A stretch of DNA of 64,000 nt. Origin: Pseudomaricurvus alkylphenolicus (GTDB lineage: Bacteria > Pseudomonadota > Gammaproteobacteria > Pseudomonadales > Cellvibrionaceae). Under the pieces are notes generated by a model. It searched no databases. It had not been told where the DNA came from and worked only from the letters and a program-made list of their open reading frames with translations. The position numbers and the translations under genes were made by a program. Location of the stretch: assembly GCF_011683955.1 (NCBI RefSeq), contig NZ_JAAQPI010000014.1, positions 124,001-188,000 of the forward strand. Reading direction: 5' to 3'. Below are positions 7,459-15,371 of the stretch, piece by piece (position 1 is the stretch's first letter; the number at the start of each line of letters is the position of its first letter).

Positions 7459-9816
7459 TTAGAAGAGGTACTTGAGGCTTAAGGACCACTCACGGCCCCT
7501 GGCGTAGGTGACCTCTGAGTAAGACGAGGCCTCCCGGATTGCGGTATTACCTGCCAGACGATACAGCTCGTCAGTCACATTACTCACGGATGCGGCCACC
7601 CGCCAGGACTCCGAGGGGGAATCCCAGATCAGGGACGCGTTGACAATATCGTAGGCTTCCTGAGCGATTTCCTCTGAATTTAAGGCATCGAACACCACAT
7701 CGTCTCGGTAGGACCAATCAATTCGAGGCGTAATCACGCCGGCATCCCCCAGGTTGAAACTATAGGCGACACCCAGGTTGGCACTCAGTTTGGGCACGTG
7801 AGGCATGTCGTTGTTCAGGGAAACACCGCCGCTCTGGAGTACATCACTCAGCTCTTTGTATTCAGCGTCGACAAAACCGATTCCCCCCACGACTTGAATG
7901 TCGGGGGTGGGTACCCAGGTCCACTCCAGTTCTACGCCGTCGATCTGAGCTTCACCGGCGTTAAAGATAATGGGGGCAAAGTCTTCACGAATCACAAACT
8001 GTAGGTCGGTATAGTCGGTGGTAAATATCGCACCGTTCAGACGTAAGGTGTTGTCGAACAGCTCCGCCTTGAACCCCAGTTCAAACGTTTCTGCGGTTTC
8101 CGGCTCAAACGATCGAACGGCAGCACCGGGCTTGATGTTGCGGGCATTAAAACCGCCGCTTTTAAAGCCTTCGGAGTAACTGGCGTAGAGCATGATGTCT
8201 TCATCTAACTGGTAGGACAGGTTGACCATGGGGGTGGTGTCGGAATAGGTTTCATCCTGCCATACCTGAGGGAAGAACAGCGTGCCCGCCGGAACAATGG
8301 CTGTCGTGCCTCCACCACCCAGGGTGGGGTAAGTATTGCCATCAAAGGGGTGGACGTAGCCCGCCAGGCCGTCAGATTCGCCTGGCGTAATGGGGAACAG
8401 GTATTGAGTTTCCGCAAACTGCAAGGGCTTGAACGCTTTGTTCTCTTCAGTCCAACGCAAACCAAGGGTCAGGCTGAGGTCATGGGTCAGATCGTAGCTG
8501 AGTTGGCCAAATACCGCTTTTGAGTCGTTCTCAACCAGTCCGCCGGAGTTAAAGGTGCCCACGGCAACGGGAACAAAGTAATCGTCCGAGGCGCTTTCTT
8601 CAAAATAGTAGAGCCCCAACAGCCAGTTGAGCCGGTCGTCAAACCCGGTGCCGGAGAACTGAAACTCCTGGCTGAACTGATCTTGCGTATCATCATTACG
8701 CGTGTGCAGAATCGTCAACGGTGTGTTGTCCGCATCTCGGGAGCCGGTCCATTCCATATCACGATAAGCGGTTATGGATTTAATGCTAAATGCCTCCAAA
8801 TCCCATTTAACCGTCAGGCTGCTGCCCCAGCTCTCAAAGTAGGAATCCACCGCAAAGGTGCCGTAGTTGGCGTAGGGCCCGGCGTCCCAATCCCGAGAGG
8901 CGCAGCGCGCTTGCAGCGACGGATCGAGACCACCACAGCCGCTGCCGACCAAAACGCCACCCGCGGCGAGATTGGCAAACAGGTTCGGCGCGAGACCATT
9001 AAAACTGATGGGGGCGCCGTTCTCTTCTTCTTTGACATAATCGGCGGCGAAATAGACCTCAATGTTGTTGGTGGCATTCCATTCGAGAGCCACGCGACCA
9101 CCCATGCTGTCGTCGTTGCCGAGATCGGTGCCGTCCAGAACACGAGTGACGTATCCATCGCGCTTTCTGGAGCCGACGGATACTGCCGTACGGAGCGTAT
9201 CGCTGATGGGCATATCCAGCGATGCCTGTACATCCAGACGATCATCGGTACCAAGCTTGACCTCAAGGCTACCGCCAAATTCTTCCGCGGGGCGTCGGGT
9301 GGTCAGGTTGATGGCACCCCCGATGGTGTTTCGTCCAAACAGGGTTCCCTGGGGACCTCGAAGAATTTCTATCTGTGCCAGGTCCACAAAGTTCAGTGTG
9401 GCACCGACGGAGCGGGCCATGTACACCTCATCAATGTAGAGGCCGACGCCTGGATCGGTGGACGGCAGAAATTCCGTCTGACCGATGCCTCGGATAAAAA
9501 TTTGGGAGGAGGCATTGTTTCCCGCCGAGGGTGCGTGGGATGAAAACGACAAATTGGGGGTTACCTGAGTTAACTGATCCGATGAGTCGATTTGGCGATT
9601 GCTCAGATCATCGGCCGTAAATGCGGCCACAGAGATGGGGGTGTCCTGCAGACTCTCTTCCCGCTTTCGTGCGGTAACGACTACCTCTTCGATGGCAAAA
9701 CCGGTCTTCGCGGCCTGGACTCCGGCAACGGGCAACATTGCTGGAATCAGGACGCTGGACAAGGTCGCCACCCGGCTGCTACGGCCGAGAGCATCAAATT
9801 TTTGGAGTAGTGTCAT
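7459..9816 (-). CDS. TonB-dependent outer-membrane receptor in the box locus
   Basis: A 785-residue TBDR. It has an N-terminal signal-like segment ending near VAGVQA, a TonB-box-like IEEVVVTA, a plug domain (FIRGIGQTEF, VEILRGPQGTLFGRNTIGGAINL) and a beta-barrel ending in an aromatic residue (SLKYLF). The EEVVVTARKREESLQD start is typical of proteobacterial TBDRs for hydrophobic or aromatic compounds rather than classic siderophore receptors. The ATG follows GAGGT with good spacing. A TGCA-N6-TGCA operator lies upstream at 9894-9907. It probably imports the aromatic substrate or an ester or conjugate of it; the ligand is unknown. Confidence 0.9.
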   Translation of the reverse strand: MTLLQKFDALGRSSRVATLSSVLIPAMLPVAGVQAAKTGFAIEEVVVTARKREESLQDTPISVAAFTADDLSNRQIDSSDQLTQVTPNLSFSSHAPSAGNNASSQIFIRGIGQTEFLPSTDPGVGLYIDEVYMARSVGATLNFVDLAQIEILRGPQGTLFGRNTIGGAINLTTRRPAEEFGGSLEVKLGTDDRLDVQASLDMPISDTLRTAVSVGSRKRDGYVTRVLDGTDLGNDDSMGGRVALEWNATNNIEVYFAADYVKEEENGAPISFNGLAPNLFANLAAGGVLVGSGCGGLDPSLQARCASRDWDAGPYANYGTFAVDSYFESWGSSLTVKWDLEAFSIKSITAYRDMEWTGSRDADNTPLTILHTRNDDTQDQFSQEFQFSGTGFDDRLNWLLGLYYFEESASDDYFVPVAVGTFNSGGLVENDSKAVFGQLSYDLTHDLSLTLGLRWTEENKAFKPLQFAETQYLFPITPGESDGLAGYVHPFDGNTYPTLGGGGTTAIVPAGTLFFPQVWQDETYSDTTPMVNLSYQLDEDIMLYASYSEGFKSGGFNARNIKPGAAVRSFEPETAETFELGFKAELFDNTLRLNGAIFTTDYTDLQFVIREDFAPIIFNAGEAQIDGVELEWTWVPTPDIQVVGGIGFVDAEYKELSDVLQSGGVSLNNDMPHVPKLSANLGVAYSFNLGDAGVITPRIDWSYRDDVVFDALNSEEIAQEAYDIVNASLIWDSPSESWRVAASVSNVTDELYRLAGNTAIREASSYSEVTYARGREWSLSLKYLF

Positions 9817-9893
9817 GAATAGACCTCACTTAAAGGTACGCCCATGGTCAGGGCGGGTTGGGTTTCTTAATTATTGGAGTTATTTTTCTAAAG

Positions 9894-9907
9894 TGCAATA
9901 TAATGCA
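9894..9907. promoter_or_regulatory. BoxR-type operator upstream of the TBDR gene
   Basis: TGCA-ATATAA-TGCA, inside the longer palindrome AGTGCA...TGCACT (9892-9909). It lies 78 bases upstream of the TBDR start and shares the TGCA-NTATAN-TGCA pattern with sites at 10051, 13024 and 15277-15329. As I recall, BoxR/BzdR operators in Azoarcus contain repeated TGCA; assignment to this BoxR is inferred. Confidence 0.65.
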
Positions 9908-10050
9908 CTTAATAATGAAAGATACACCCATCTATAAGTAAGTTCAATTCATTTTTCTACCGTTTATGGATAATAAACTGCATTTTTATGCGTTATTTGG
10001 ATGAGAAAATTTTGCAGAGTTGATCCAAATCAAGTTCGAAACTAGGCATA

Positions 10051-10064
10051 TGCACTATATTGCA
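10051..10064. promoter_or_regulatory. BoxR-type operator upstream of the first boxB
   Basis: TGCA-CTATAT-TGCA, 42 bases before the boxB start. The core contains TATATT, which could serve as a -10 element, so a bound repressor would block RNA polymerase. No convincing -35 hexamer is visible. Confidence 0.68.
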
Positions 10065-10105
10065 TATTCCGATAGGGTGAGTTTAACGCAATGAGGAGCT
10101 TCAAC

Positions 10106-11569
10106 ATGGGAGCAATTGAACAAAAAGACGTCGTCTTCGAAGTGAATTACGAGGATCGTATCCCCAACAACATCAATTTGTCTGAAGACAAGCAATTACA
10201 ACGAGCACTTGAAGCCTGGCAGCCCAACTACCTGGATTGGTGGCGGGACATGGGTCCGGAAGGGTTTCAGGAAGCGGATGTCTATTTGCGCACAGCGGTG
10301 GGTGTGGACCCGGATGGCTGGGCGGTGTTTGATCACGTCAAAATGCCGGACTATCGCTGGGGAATTCTGCTGGCACCAAAAGAAGAGGGAAGGACGATTC
10401 CCTGTGGTAAGCATAAGGGAGAGCCCGCCTGGCAAGAAGTACCCGGTGAGTACCGGGCGCTGTTGCGTCGTTTAATTGTGGTTCAAGCCGATACCGAGCC
10501 GGCGTCCGTAGAGCAGCAGCGATACTTGGGTAAGACCGCGCCTTCACAATACGACATGCGCAACCTGTTTCAGGTCAATGTGGAAGAAGGACGCCACCTA
10601 TGGGCCATGGTGTACCTATTGGTGAAGTACTTCGGTCGCGATGGCCGCGAAGAGGCGCAAATGCTGTTGGAGCGCCGTTCCGCTGATGAGGACAAGCCAC
10701 GAATCCTGGGGGCATTCAATGAGGAAACCCCAGATTGGTTGTCGTTCTTCATGTTTACCTACTTTACCGACAGGGATGGAAAAATGCAGCTGGCGGCCTT
10801 GGCGCAGTCCGGGTTCGACCCACTGTCACGCAGTTGCCGCTTTATGTTGATGGAAGAAGCACATCATTTGTTTGTGGGAGAGACCGGAGTGGGCCGGACT
10901 ATCGAAGCGACATGTGCGGCGATGAACAAGGCGGGCATTACTGATCCCTACGACATCGAGGCCATTCGAAAGCTTGGCGTGGTGGACTTGCCGACGCTGC
11001 AGAAAAAGGCAAATTTCCATATGTCAGTGACCCGTGATTTGTTTGGATCTGAAATATCAACGAACGGTGCCAATGCATTCACTGCGGGTCTGAAGGGGCG
11101 ATATGAAGAAACCAAGCTGGAGGATGATCACCAGCTGCATGACGATACTTACCCAGTGATGCAGGTAGAAGACGGTACCTTGGTGATTAACGAGGTTCCT
11201 GCACTCAGCGCCATCAACAGCCGCTTGCTCGATGATTATATTGCCGATTGCCAGGGTGGCATCAACCGCTGGAATAAAATTATCGAAAAAGCCGGCATTG
11301 ATTTTACGTTGCAGCAGCCGCACAAAGGTTTTAATCGCAAAATCGGCGAGTTCGGTGAGTACCACATTACCCCGGAAGGCGAGCTGGTGAGCGAGACGCA
11401 ATGGCAGCAGAATAAAGACAATTGGTTACCCAGTGCCGCAGACTATGAATTTATTCATCAATTGATGCAGCCTTGTGCCGAGGCGGGTCAATACGCCAGC
11501 TGGATTGCTCCACCACGGGTTGGGATTAATCAGCAGCCGGGGGATTTTGAATACGTAAAACTAGGCTGA
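10106..11569 (+). CDS. boxB: Benzoyl-CoA 2,3-epoxidase oxygenase subunit BoxB, copy 1
   Basis: A 487-residue class I diiron oxygenase that, with the reductase BoxA, epoxidises benzoyl-CoA. Diiron ligand segments EEGRH (residues 160-164) and EEAHH (250-254) are intact. The start at 10106 is preferred over the in-frame ATG at 10091 because AGGAG sits seven bases upstream and it matches the second copy. It stands alone between a BoxR-type operator and a hairpin, divergent from the TBDR. A second, closely similar boxB lies at 17064-18521. By eye, the N terminus and the segment around residues 330-365 differ most, so the two copies may differ in substrate range or expression. Confidence 0.93.
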   Translation: MGAIEQKDVVFEVNYEDRIPNNINLSEDKQLQRALEAWQPNYLDWWRDMGPEGFQEADVYLRTAVGVDPDGWAVFDHVKMPDYRWGILLAPKEEGRTIPCGKHKGEPAWQEVPGEYRALLRRLIVVQADTEPASVEQQRYLGKTAPSQYDMRNLFQVNVEEGRHLWAMVYLLVKYFGRDGREEAQMLLERRSADEDKPRILGAFNEETPDWLSFFMFTYFTDRDGKMQLAALAQSGFDPLSRSCRFMLMEEAHHLFVGETGVGRTIEATCAAMNKAGITDPYDIEAIRKLGVVDLPTLQKKANFHMSVTRDLFGSEISTNGANAFTAGLKGRYEETKLEDDHQLHDDTYPVMQVEDGTLVINEVPALSAINSRLLDDYIADCQGGINRWNKIIEKAGIDFTLQQPHKGFNRKIGEFGEYHITPEGELVSETQWQQNKDNWLPSAADYEFIHQLMQPCAEAGQYASWIAPPRVGINQQPGDFEYVKLG

Positions 11570-11576
11570 ATAACGC

Positions 11577-11604
11577 GCATTCCCCGAAGGTAATCGGGGA
11601 GTGC
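11577..11604. terminator. Hairpin between convergent boxB and crotonase genes
   Basis: An 11-bp stem (11577-11587 with 11594-11604, one G-T pair) and a six-base loop lie between the two stops. There is no T-run on either side, so it may be a weak or Rho-assisted bidirectional terminator. Confidence 0.5.
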
Positions 11605-11623
11605 CGTTGCGCATTGTCAAGAA

Positions 11624-12439
11624 CTAAAGCACACAGTCAGGATCGAAATTGGCCGCGCGTTTATCTTTGGTGGCACTCAGGCCTTCTTTTATGTCCGGCA
11701 GGCGAAAACCGAGCATTTCCAACGCCAGCGAATTGTCGAAGGTCGGCCCCATCATGCGCAGCCAGTTGTTCAATGCGTGCTTGGTCCAGCGCACAGCCGA
11801 TGGGCTGGACGCCGACAACTCGACCGCAATCTCCAATGCCGTTTCATACAGGTCTTCTTCATCAACGCAAAGAGAGACCAGCCCCAGGCGCTCTGCCTCC
11901 TGACCGTCGATGGGGCGACCGGTCAGAAGGTGGTATTTGGCTTTTGCCATGCCGCAAAGGATGGGCCAGATGATTGCGGCAAAGTCCCCGGCGGCAACGC
12001 CTAGCTTCGTGTGACTGTCGATGAGTTTGGCTCTTCTGGCGGCGACGGAAATATCCGCCAGTAGCGCCACTGCCAAGCCGGCCCCCACGGCAGCACCGTG
12101 TATGGCGGAGACTACCGGTTTGGAGCAGTTGATCATGTTATAGACCAGATCTTTGCCTTCCTTCCAAACACTGAGCAGTGCTTCGTCGCTGTCGATCATG
12201 GTATTGACAAGTTCAAAGTCTCCGCCGGCGCAGAAGCCCTTGCCCGCTCCTCGCACCAACACTGAGCGCACGCTCTTATCGCGATCAATGTCGTTCCAGA
12301 CGTAGGCGGTTTCCCGATGCATCGACGCATTCATGGGATTCATTGAGGTGCCGGTGTCAAAAATCACTTCCAGTACGCCGTCGGAAGGGGTTTCAAAACA
12401 GAGGCTACTGAATGTTTCTCGGTAGTGTTCGATATTCAT
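11624..12439 (-). CDS. Enoyl-CoA hydratase/isomerase (crotonase) family protein lacking the usual glutamates
   Basis: Crotonase-fold protein of 271 residues. The oxyanion-hole segment [10 protein letters not shown] is present. Where hydratases have GGG-x-EL the sequence is [11 protein letters not shown], and where they have PE it is [11 protein letters not shown], so neither catalytic glutamate is in place; an aspartate occupies the AGD position. That points to an isomerase, lyase or thioesterase-like crotonase rather than a hydratase. It is transcribed after the DUF4863 gene (39-base gap) and is divergent from the thioesterase/boxD operon across a BoxR-type operator, so it is probably a benzoyl-CoA pathway gene of unknown step. 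Confidence 0.8.
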   Translation of the reverse strand: MNIEHYRETFSSLCFETPSDGVLEVIFDTGTSMNPMNASMHRETAYVWNDIDRDKSVRSVLVRGAGKGFCAGGDFELVNTMIDSDEALLSVWKEGKDLVYNMINCSKPVVSAIHGAAVGAGLAVALLADISVAARRAKLIDSHTKLGVAAGDFAAIIWPILCGMAKAKYHLLTGRPIDGQEAERLGLVSLCVDEEDLYETALEIAVELSASSPSAVRWTKHALNNWLRMMGPTFDNSLALEMLGFRLPDIKEGLSATKDKRAANFDPDCVL

Positions 12440-12478
12440 AGCAACAGGTAACCCATAGAAAGTAGGTAATGGAAAATG

Positions 12479-12955
12479 TTATTGACGGGTAAACTCGATC
12501 TCGCCCTGGGGTAATAAATAGAGCACCAGGGCTTTTCCTTGTGTGACAGTAGGGCTGTGTGCACTGCCGGGGCCGTAGACCAGCCATCCGGCGCTGCGAT
12601 TGTCGAATTGCGCCTGCGCATCGATCGGCATAATCAAATCGATTTCACCTTTTGGATGGGTGTGATGAGGGCCGGCAACCGATTCCATATCAACAACATC
12701 GACACTGTAACCCTGCAACCCTGCGTTAGGCTTAATGACGCGGCCATACTTGATGCCACCGGCTTCGTATTTGCAGAGATCGCCGCTTTCAATGCCGGCA
12801 ATACAGCAGTTACGAATCGCCTCGAAGTGTTCACCATCGGCGGGAAAAAGCCGATTGAGTTTGTCTTCCAGTGACTGGTTCAGGGCGTTGTCTTTGATAA
12901 CGTCAGTAACGGTTTGCAGAAGAGACTGAAAGTGATCGAGAGTAAAGTTGCTCAT
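12479..12955 (-). CDS. DUF4863 family protein (cupin-like, 4-hydroxylaminobenzoate-lyase-related)
   Basis: About 158 residues with the family hallmarks GPHHTHPKGEIDLIMP and GWLVYGPGSAHSPTV, histidine-rich segments that could bind a metal in a cupin-like barrel. DUF4863 proteins are related to PnbB-type 4-hydroxylaminobenzoate lyases and recur beside benzoyl-CoA genes; their role there is unclear to me. Two adjacent ATGs (12958 and 12955) are possible; AAGGG lies eight bases before the second. It is the first gene of a two-gene reverse-strand unit with the crotonase. Confidence 0.8.
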   Translation of the reverse strand: MSNFTLDHFQSLLQTVTDVIKDNALNQSLEDKLNRLFPADGEHFEAIRNCCIAGIESGDLCKYEAGGIKYGRVIKPNAGLQGYSVDVVDMESVAGPHHTHPKGEIDLIMPIDAQAQFDNRSAGWLVYGPGSAHSPTVTQGKALVLYLLPQGEIEFTRQ

Positions 12956-13005
12956 CATCGGGACCCTTAGTGGTTAAGAGCGAGGCATTATAATTCTGGA
13001 CCTCA

Positions 13006-13037
13006 TTGATCTCAATCAGATATTGCAATATAGTGCA
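13006..13037 (+). promoter_or_regulatory. Predicted promoter and BoxR-type operator of the thioesterase-boxD operon
   Basis: TTGATC (13006-13011), a 17-base spacer and TATAGT (13029-13034) form a good sigma-70 promoter. The operator TGCA-ATATAG-TGCA (13024-13037) covers the -10. Lying between divergent genes, it may also affect the DUF4863 unit. Confidence 0.68.
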
Positions 13038-13077
13038 TTTTTGAGATTATTCGAGAATATGTTGTTGGATTGACTAA

Positions 13078-13539
13078 ATGTTGCCAAATGCCTTACCCAC
13101 CCCCTTTATCCATTGGCGAATGGTGTTGTTCGGTGATACCGATTCCGCCTCCATTGTCTATACGCCACGGTTTTCCCATTTCTGCATGGAGGCTGCTGAG
13201 CTCTGGTTTCGCGACTGTGTAGGGTTCGACTGGTATCAAATGAACGTTGAGGAGGGTAGAGGCACACCAGTGGTTCATATGGAAACCGATTTTGTTGCCC
13301 CGCTTCGGGGTGGCGATCGGTTGGGGGTGATCGTTCGTGTTGAGCGGCTGGGCCGATCCACCGTGACGCTGCTGTTTGAGGGGATCAGGCAGAATCCGTC
13401 CGATGATACACACCTCACGACCTTTACGGCCCGTTTCATATTTTGCTTTACGGATCAATCCCAAGGTGGCGCCGTGCCCATCAACGATACGCAACGGGAA
13501 TTAATAGAAGCCTATAGAGAGGCTTGTAGTCCTGAATAA
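13078..13539 (+). CDS. 4-hydroxybenzoyl-CoA-thioesterase-type hot-dog thioesterase
   Basis: A 153-residue single hot-dog protein. The active-site motif FGDTDSASIVYTPRF (residues about 18-32) keeps the catalytic aspartate position of the Pseudomonas 4-hydroxybenzoyl-CoA thioesterase (GDxDxxxIV). It would hydrolyse an aryl-CoA or pathway CoA thioester, perhaps releasing CoA when benzoyl-CoA or a dead-end product accumulates. It is the first gene of a unit with boxD (20-base gap) under a BoxR-type operator. The ribosome-binding site is weak. Confidence 0.8.
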   Translation: MLPNALPTPFIHWRMVLFGDTDSASIVYTPRFSHFCMEAAELWFRDCVGFDWYQMNVEEGRGTPVVHMETDFVAPLRGGDRLGVIVRVERLGRSTVTLLFEGIRQNPSDDTHLTTFTARFIFCFTDQSQGGAVPINDTQRELIEAYREACSPE

Positions 13540-13559
13540 ACCATAGCAAATCAAAGGTA

Positions 13560-15134
13560 ATGACATTGAAACTGCAAAACTATATCTGTGGCGATTGGGT
13601 GGAAGGCCAGGGGCAAGGTGCCGCGCTGACCAATCCGGTTAATGGTGAGGTGTTGGCTTATGCCGGGTCTGAAGGCGTGGATTTGGGGGCTGCTCTGGCT
13701 TACGCTCGTGACCAAGGCCGTAGCGGATTACAAGCGCTGAACTATGGTGAACGAGCGCAACTGCTTGAGAGCATGGCTCAAGTCCTGCAGGAAAACCGCG
13801 AAAAATACTATCAGATCGCCTACCAAAACTCTGGCAATACCAAAGTCGACGCAGCCATTGATGTCGATGGCGGTATCGGCACTCTGAAGTATTACGCTGT
13901 CATGGGCAAAACTCTGGGAGATGCCCATTTCCTGTGTGAACCAGGCACCGACCGCCTGGCAAAGGACAAGGCGTTTCAGGCTCTGCATATCCTGACACCA
14001 CTCACCGGTGTGGCGATTCACATCAATGCGTTTAATTTCCCGTCTTGGGGGCTGTGGGAGAAGGCGGCAGGTTCTCTCTTGGCTGGTGTGCCTGTTTTTG
14101 CCAAACCGGCGACGGCTACCTCGTTGTTAACGCAAACCATGATCAGAGATCTTGTGAACGCTGACATCTTGCCCAATGGCAGTCTGTCGATCATCTGCGG
14201 CGGTGGCCACGACCTGATGGATTACGTTCAAACCGGAGACGTCGTCCTGTTTACCGGCTCGGCGGACACGGCTCAAAAGTTGCGTACCCACCCCAGGGTG
14301 ATCGAAACCGGTATCCGCTTCAATGTCGAAGCGGACAGCCTCAATATGGCGCTGTTGGCCGAGGACGTAACAACGGACTCACCCTTGTTCGAGGCGTTTG
14401 TCAAAGAAGTCGCCAAAGAAATGACCACCAAAGCCGGGCAGAAATGTACCGCCATCCGGCGCATTCTAGTGCCGGCGGCTTCCATTGATGCGGTCGCGGA
14501 TGCCTTGACGGCGCGTTTGGCCAAAACGGTGATCGGTGATCCGGCCAGCGACGGTGTTCGTATGGGGCCACTGGTCAACCGGGCTCAACAGCAGGCGGCT
14601 TGGGAGGGCATAGACATCTTATCGCGGGAGGCGGAGATTATTTTCGGCGGTGACCGCCAATTCGCTGTTCAGGGTGGTGATGTTGATTCTGGGTGTTTTG
14701 TGCAGCCGACGTTGTTGCGTTGTAACAAGCCAATGAACGCAGAAAGAATTCACGACACTGAAGTGTTTGGCCCGGTCGCCACCCTGATGCCCTATAGCGA
14801 TGAGGCGTCCATTTGGGCTCTGGCCAGTTTCGGTGGTGGCTCTTTGGCCGGATCGGTATTCACCAATGACGAGGGCTTCTTTGCCAGGGCGGCGGTGACG
14901 CTGGCGGCGCATCACGGACGACTGCTGATGGTCGATGAGACGGTCATGAATGGCCATACCGGCCACGGCATAGCCATGCCGCAATGCGTGCACGGCGGGC
15001 CGGGTCGAGCTGGCGGGGGCGAAGAGCTGGGGGGACTGCGCGGTTTGCGGATCTACCATCAGCGCACGGCCATCCAGGCCAATATATCGCAGCTGGAAAA
15101 TTTGCGAGCAGCAACGGTGGATTTTTCGTCCTGA
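13560..15134 (+). CDS. boxD: 3,4-dehydroadipyl-CoA semialdehyde dehydrogenase BoxD
   Basis: A 524-residue aldehyde dehydrogenase. Visible are INAFNFPSWGLWEKAA, the GSADTAQKLR segment and the catalytic cysteine in AGQKCTAIRR. In box clusters this protein oxidises the semialdehyde released by BoxC to cis-3,4-dehydroadipyl-CoA with NADP. Family resemblance is to the BoxD/PaaZ-like N-terminal dehydrogenase group. It follows the thioesterase and is closed by a strong terminator at 15174. Confidence 0.9.
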   Translation: MTLKLQNYICGDWVEGQGQGAALTNPVNGEVLAYAGSEGVDLGAALAYARDQGRSGLQALNYGERAQLLESMAQVLQENREKYYQIAYQNSGNTKVDAAIDVDGGIGTLKYYAVMGKTLGDAHFLCEPGTDRLAKDKAFQALHILTPLTGVAIHINAFNFPSWGLWEKAAGSLLAGVPVFAKPATATSLLTQTMIRDLVNADILPNGSLSIICGGGHDLMDYVQTGDVVLFTGSADTAQKLRTHPRVIETGIRFNVEADSLNMALLAEDVTTDSPLFEAFVKEVAKEMTTKAGQKCTAIRRILVPAASIDAVADALTARLAKTVIGDPASDGVRMGPLVNRAQQQAAWEGIDILSREAEIIFGGDRQFAVQGGDVDSGCFVQPTLLRCNKPMNAERIHDTEVFGPVATLMPYSDEASIWALASFGGGSLAGSVFTNDEGFFARAAVTLAAHHGRLLMVDETVMNGHTGHGIAMPQCVHGGPGRAGGGEELGGLRGLRIYHQRTAIQANISQLENLRAATVDFSS

Positions 15135-15173
15135 TAGAGCGGCGCCTGGAATCTTCTCTCACAATCCAATGTG

Positions 15174-15207
15174 AAAAGCCCGACTCGTGACTGAGTCGGG
15201 CTTTTTT
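15174..15207 (+). terminator. Rho-independent terminator after boxD
   Basis: AGCCCGACTC (15177-15186) pairs perfectly with GAGTCGGGCT (15193-15202) around a six-base loop, followed by a T-run, with As before the stem. It ends the thioesterase-boxD unit and shows boxC has its own promoter. Confidence 0.9.
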
Positions 15208-15276
15208 GTGCATGAGCCGCCGTCCTTGGGGCAACTTCATAAGCGTTTGCGCTTGATCAATGCTAAATGGGTAGAG

Positions 15277-15290
15277 TGAATTATATTGCA
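15277..15290. promoter_or_regulatory. Upstream BoxR-type operator of boxC
   Basis: TGAA-TTATAT-TGCA, one mismatch from TGCA-N6-TGCA. It lies just upstream of the predicted boxC -35 element and 39 bases from the second site. Confidence 0.55.
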
Positions 15291-15298
15291 GTATGGGG

Positions 15299-15329
15299 TT
15301 GTATTCCTGTTTATGTGCATTATAATTCA
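15299..15329 (+). promoter_or_regulatory. Predicted boxC promoter with overlapping BoxR-type operator
   Basis: TTGTAT (15299-15304), a 16-base spacer and a consensus TATAAT (15321-15326) form a strong promoter 46 bases before the boxC start. The operator TGCA-TTATAA-TTCA (15316-15329) overlaps the -10. Confidence 0.68.
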
Positions 15330-15371
15330 CTTCATGCAATAAATAACCTTCCCAACGCAGGTGACCAAGCA

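Noticed and set aside
8683-9543. 286-residue forward frame
   Set aside because: It is the antisense shadow of the TBDR gene, which carries clear plug and barrel motifs.
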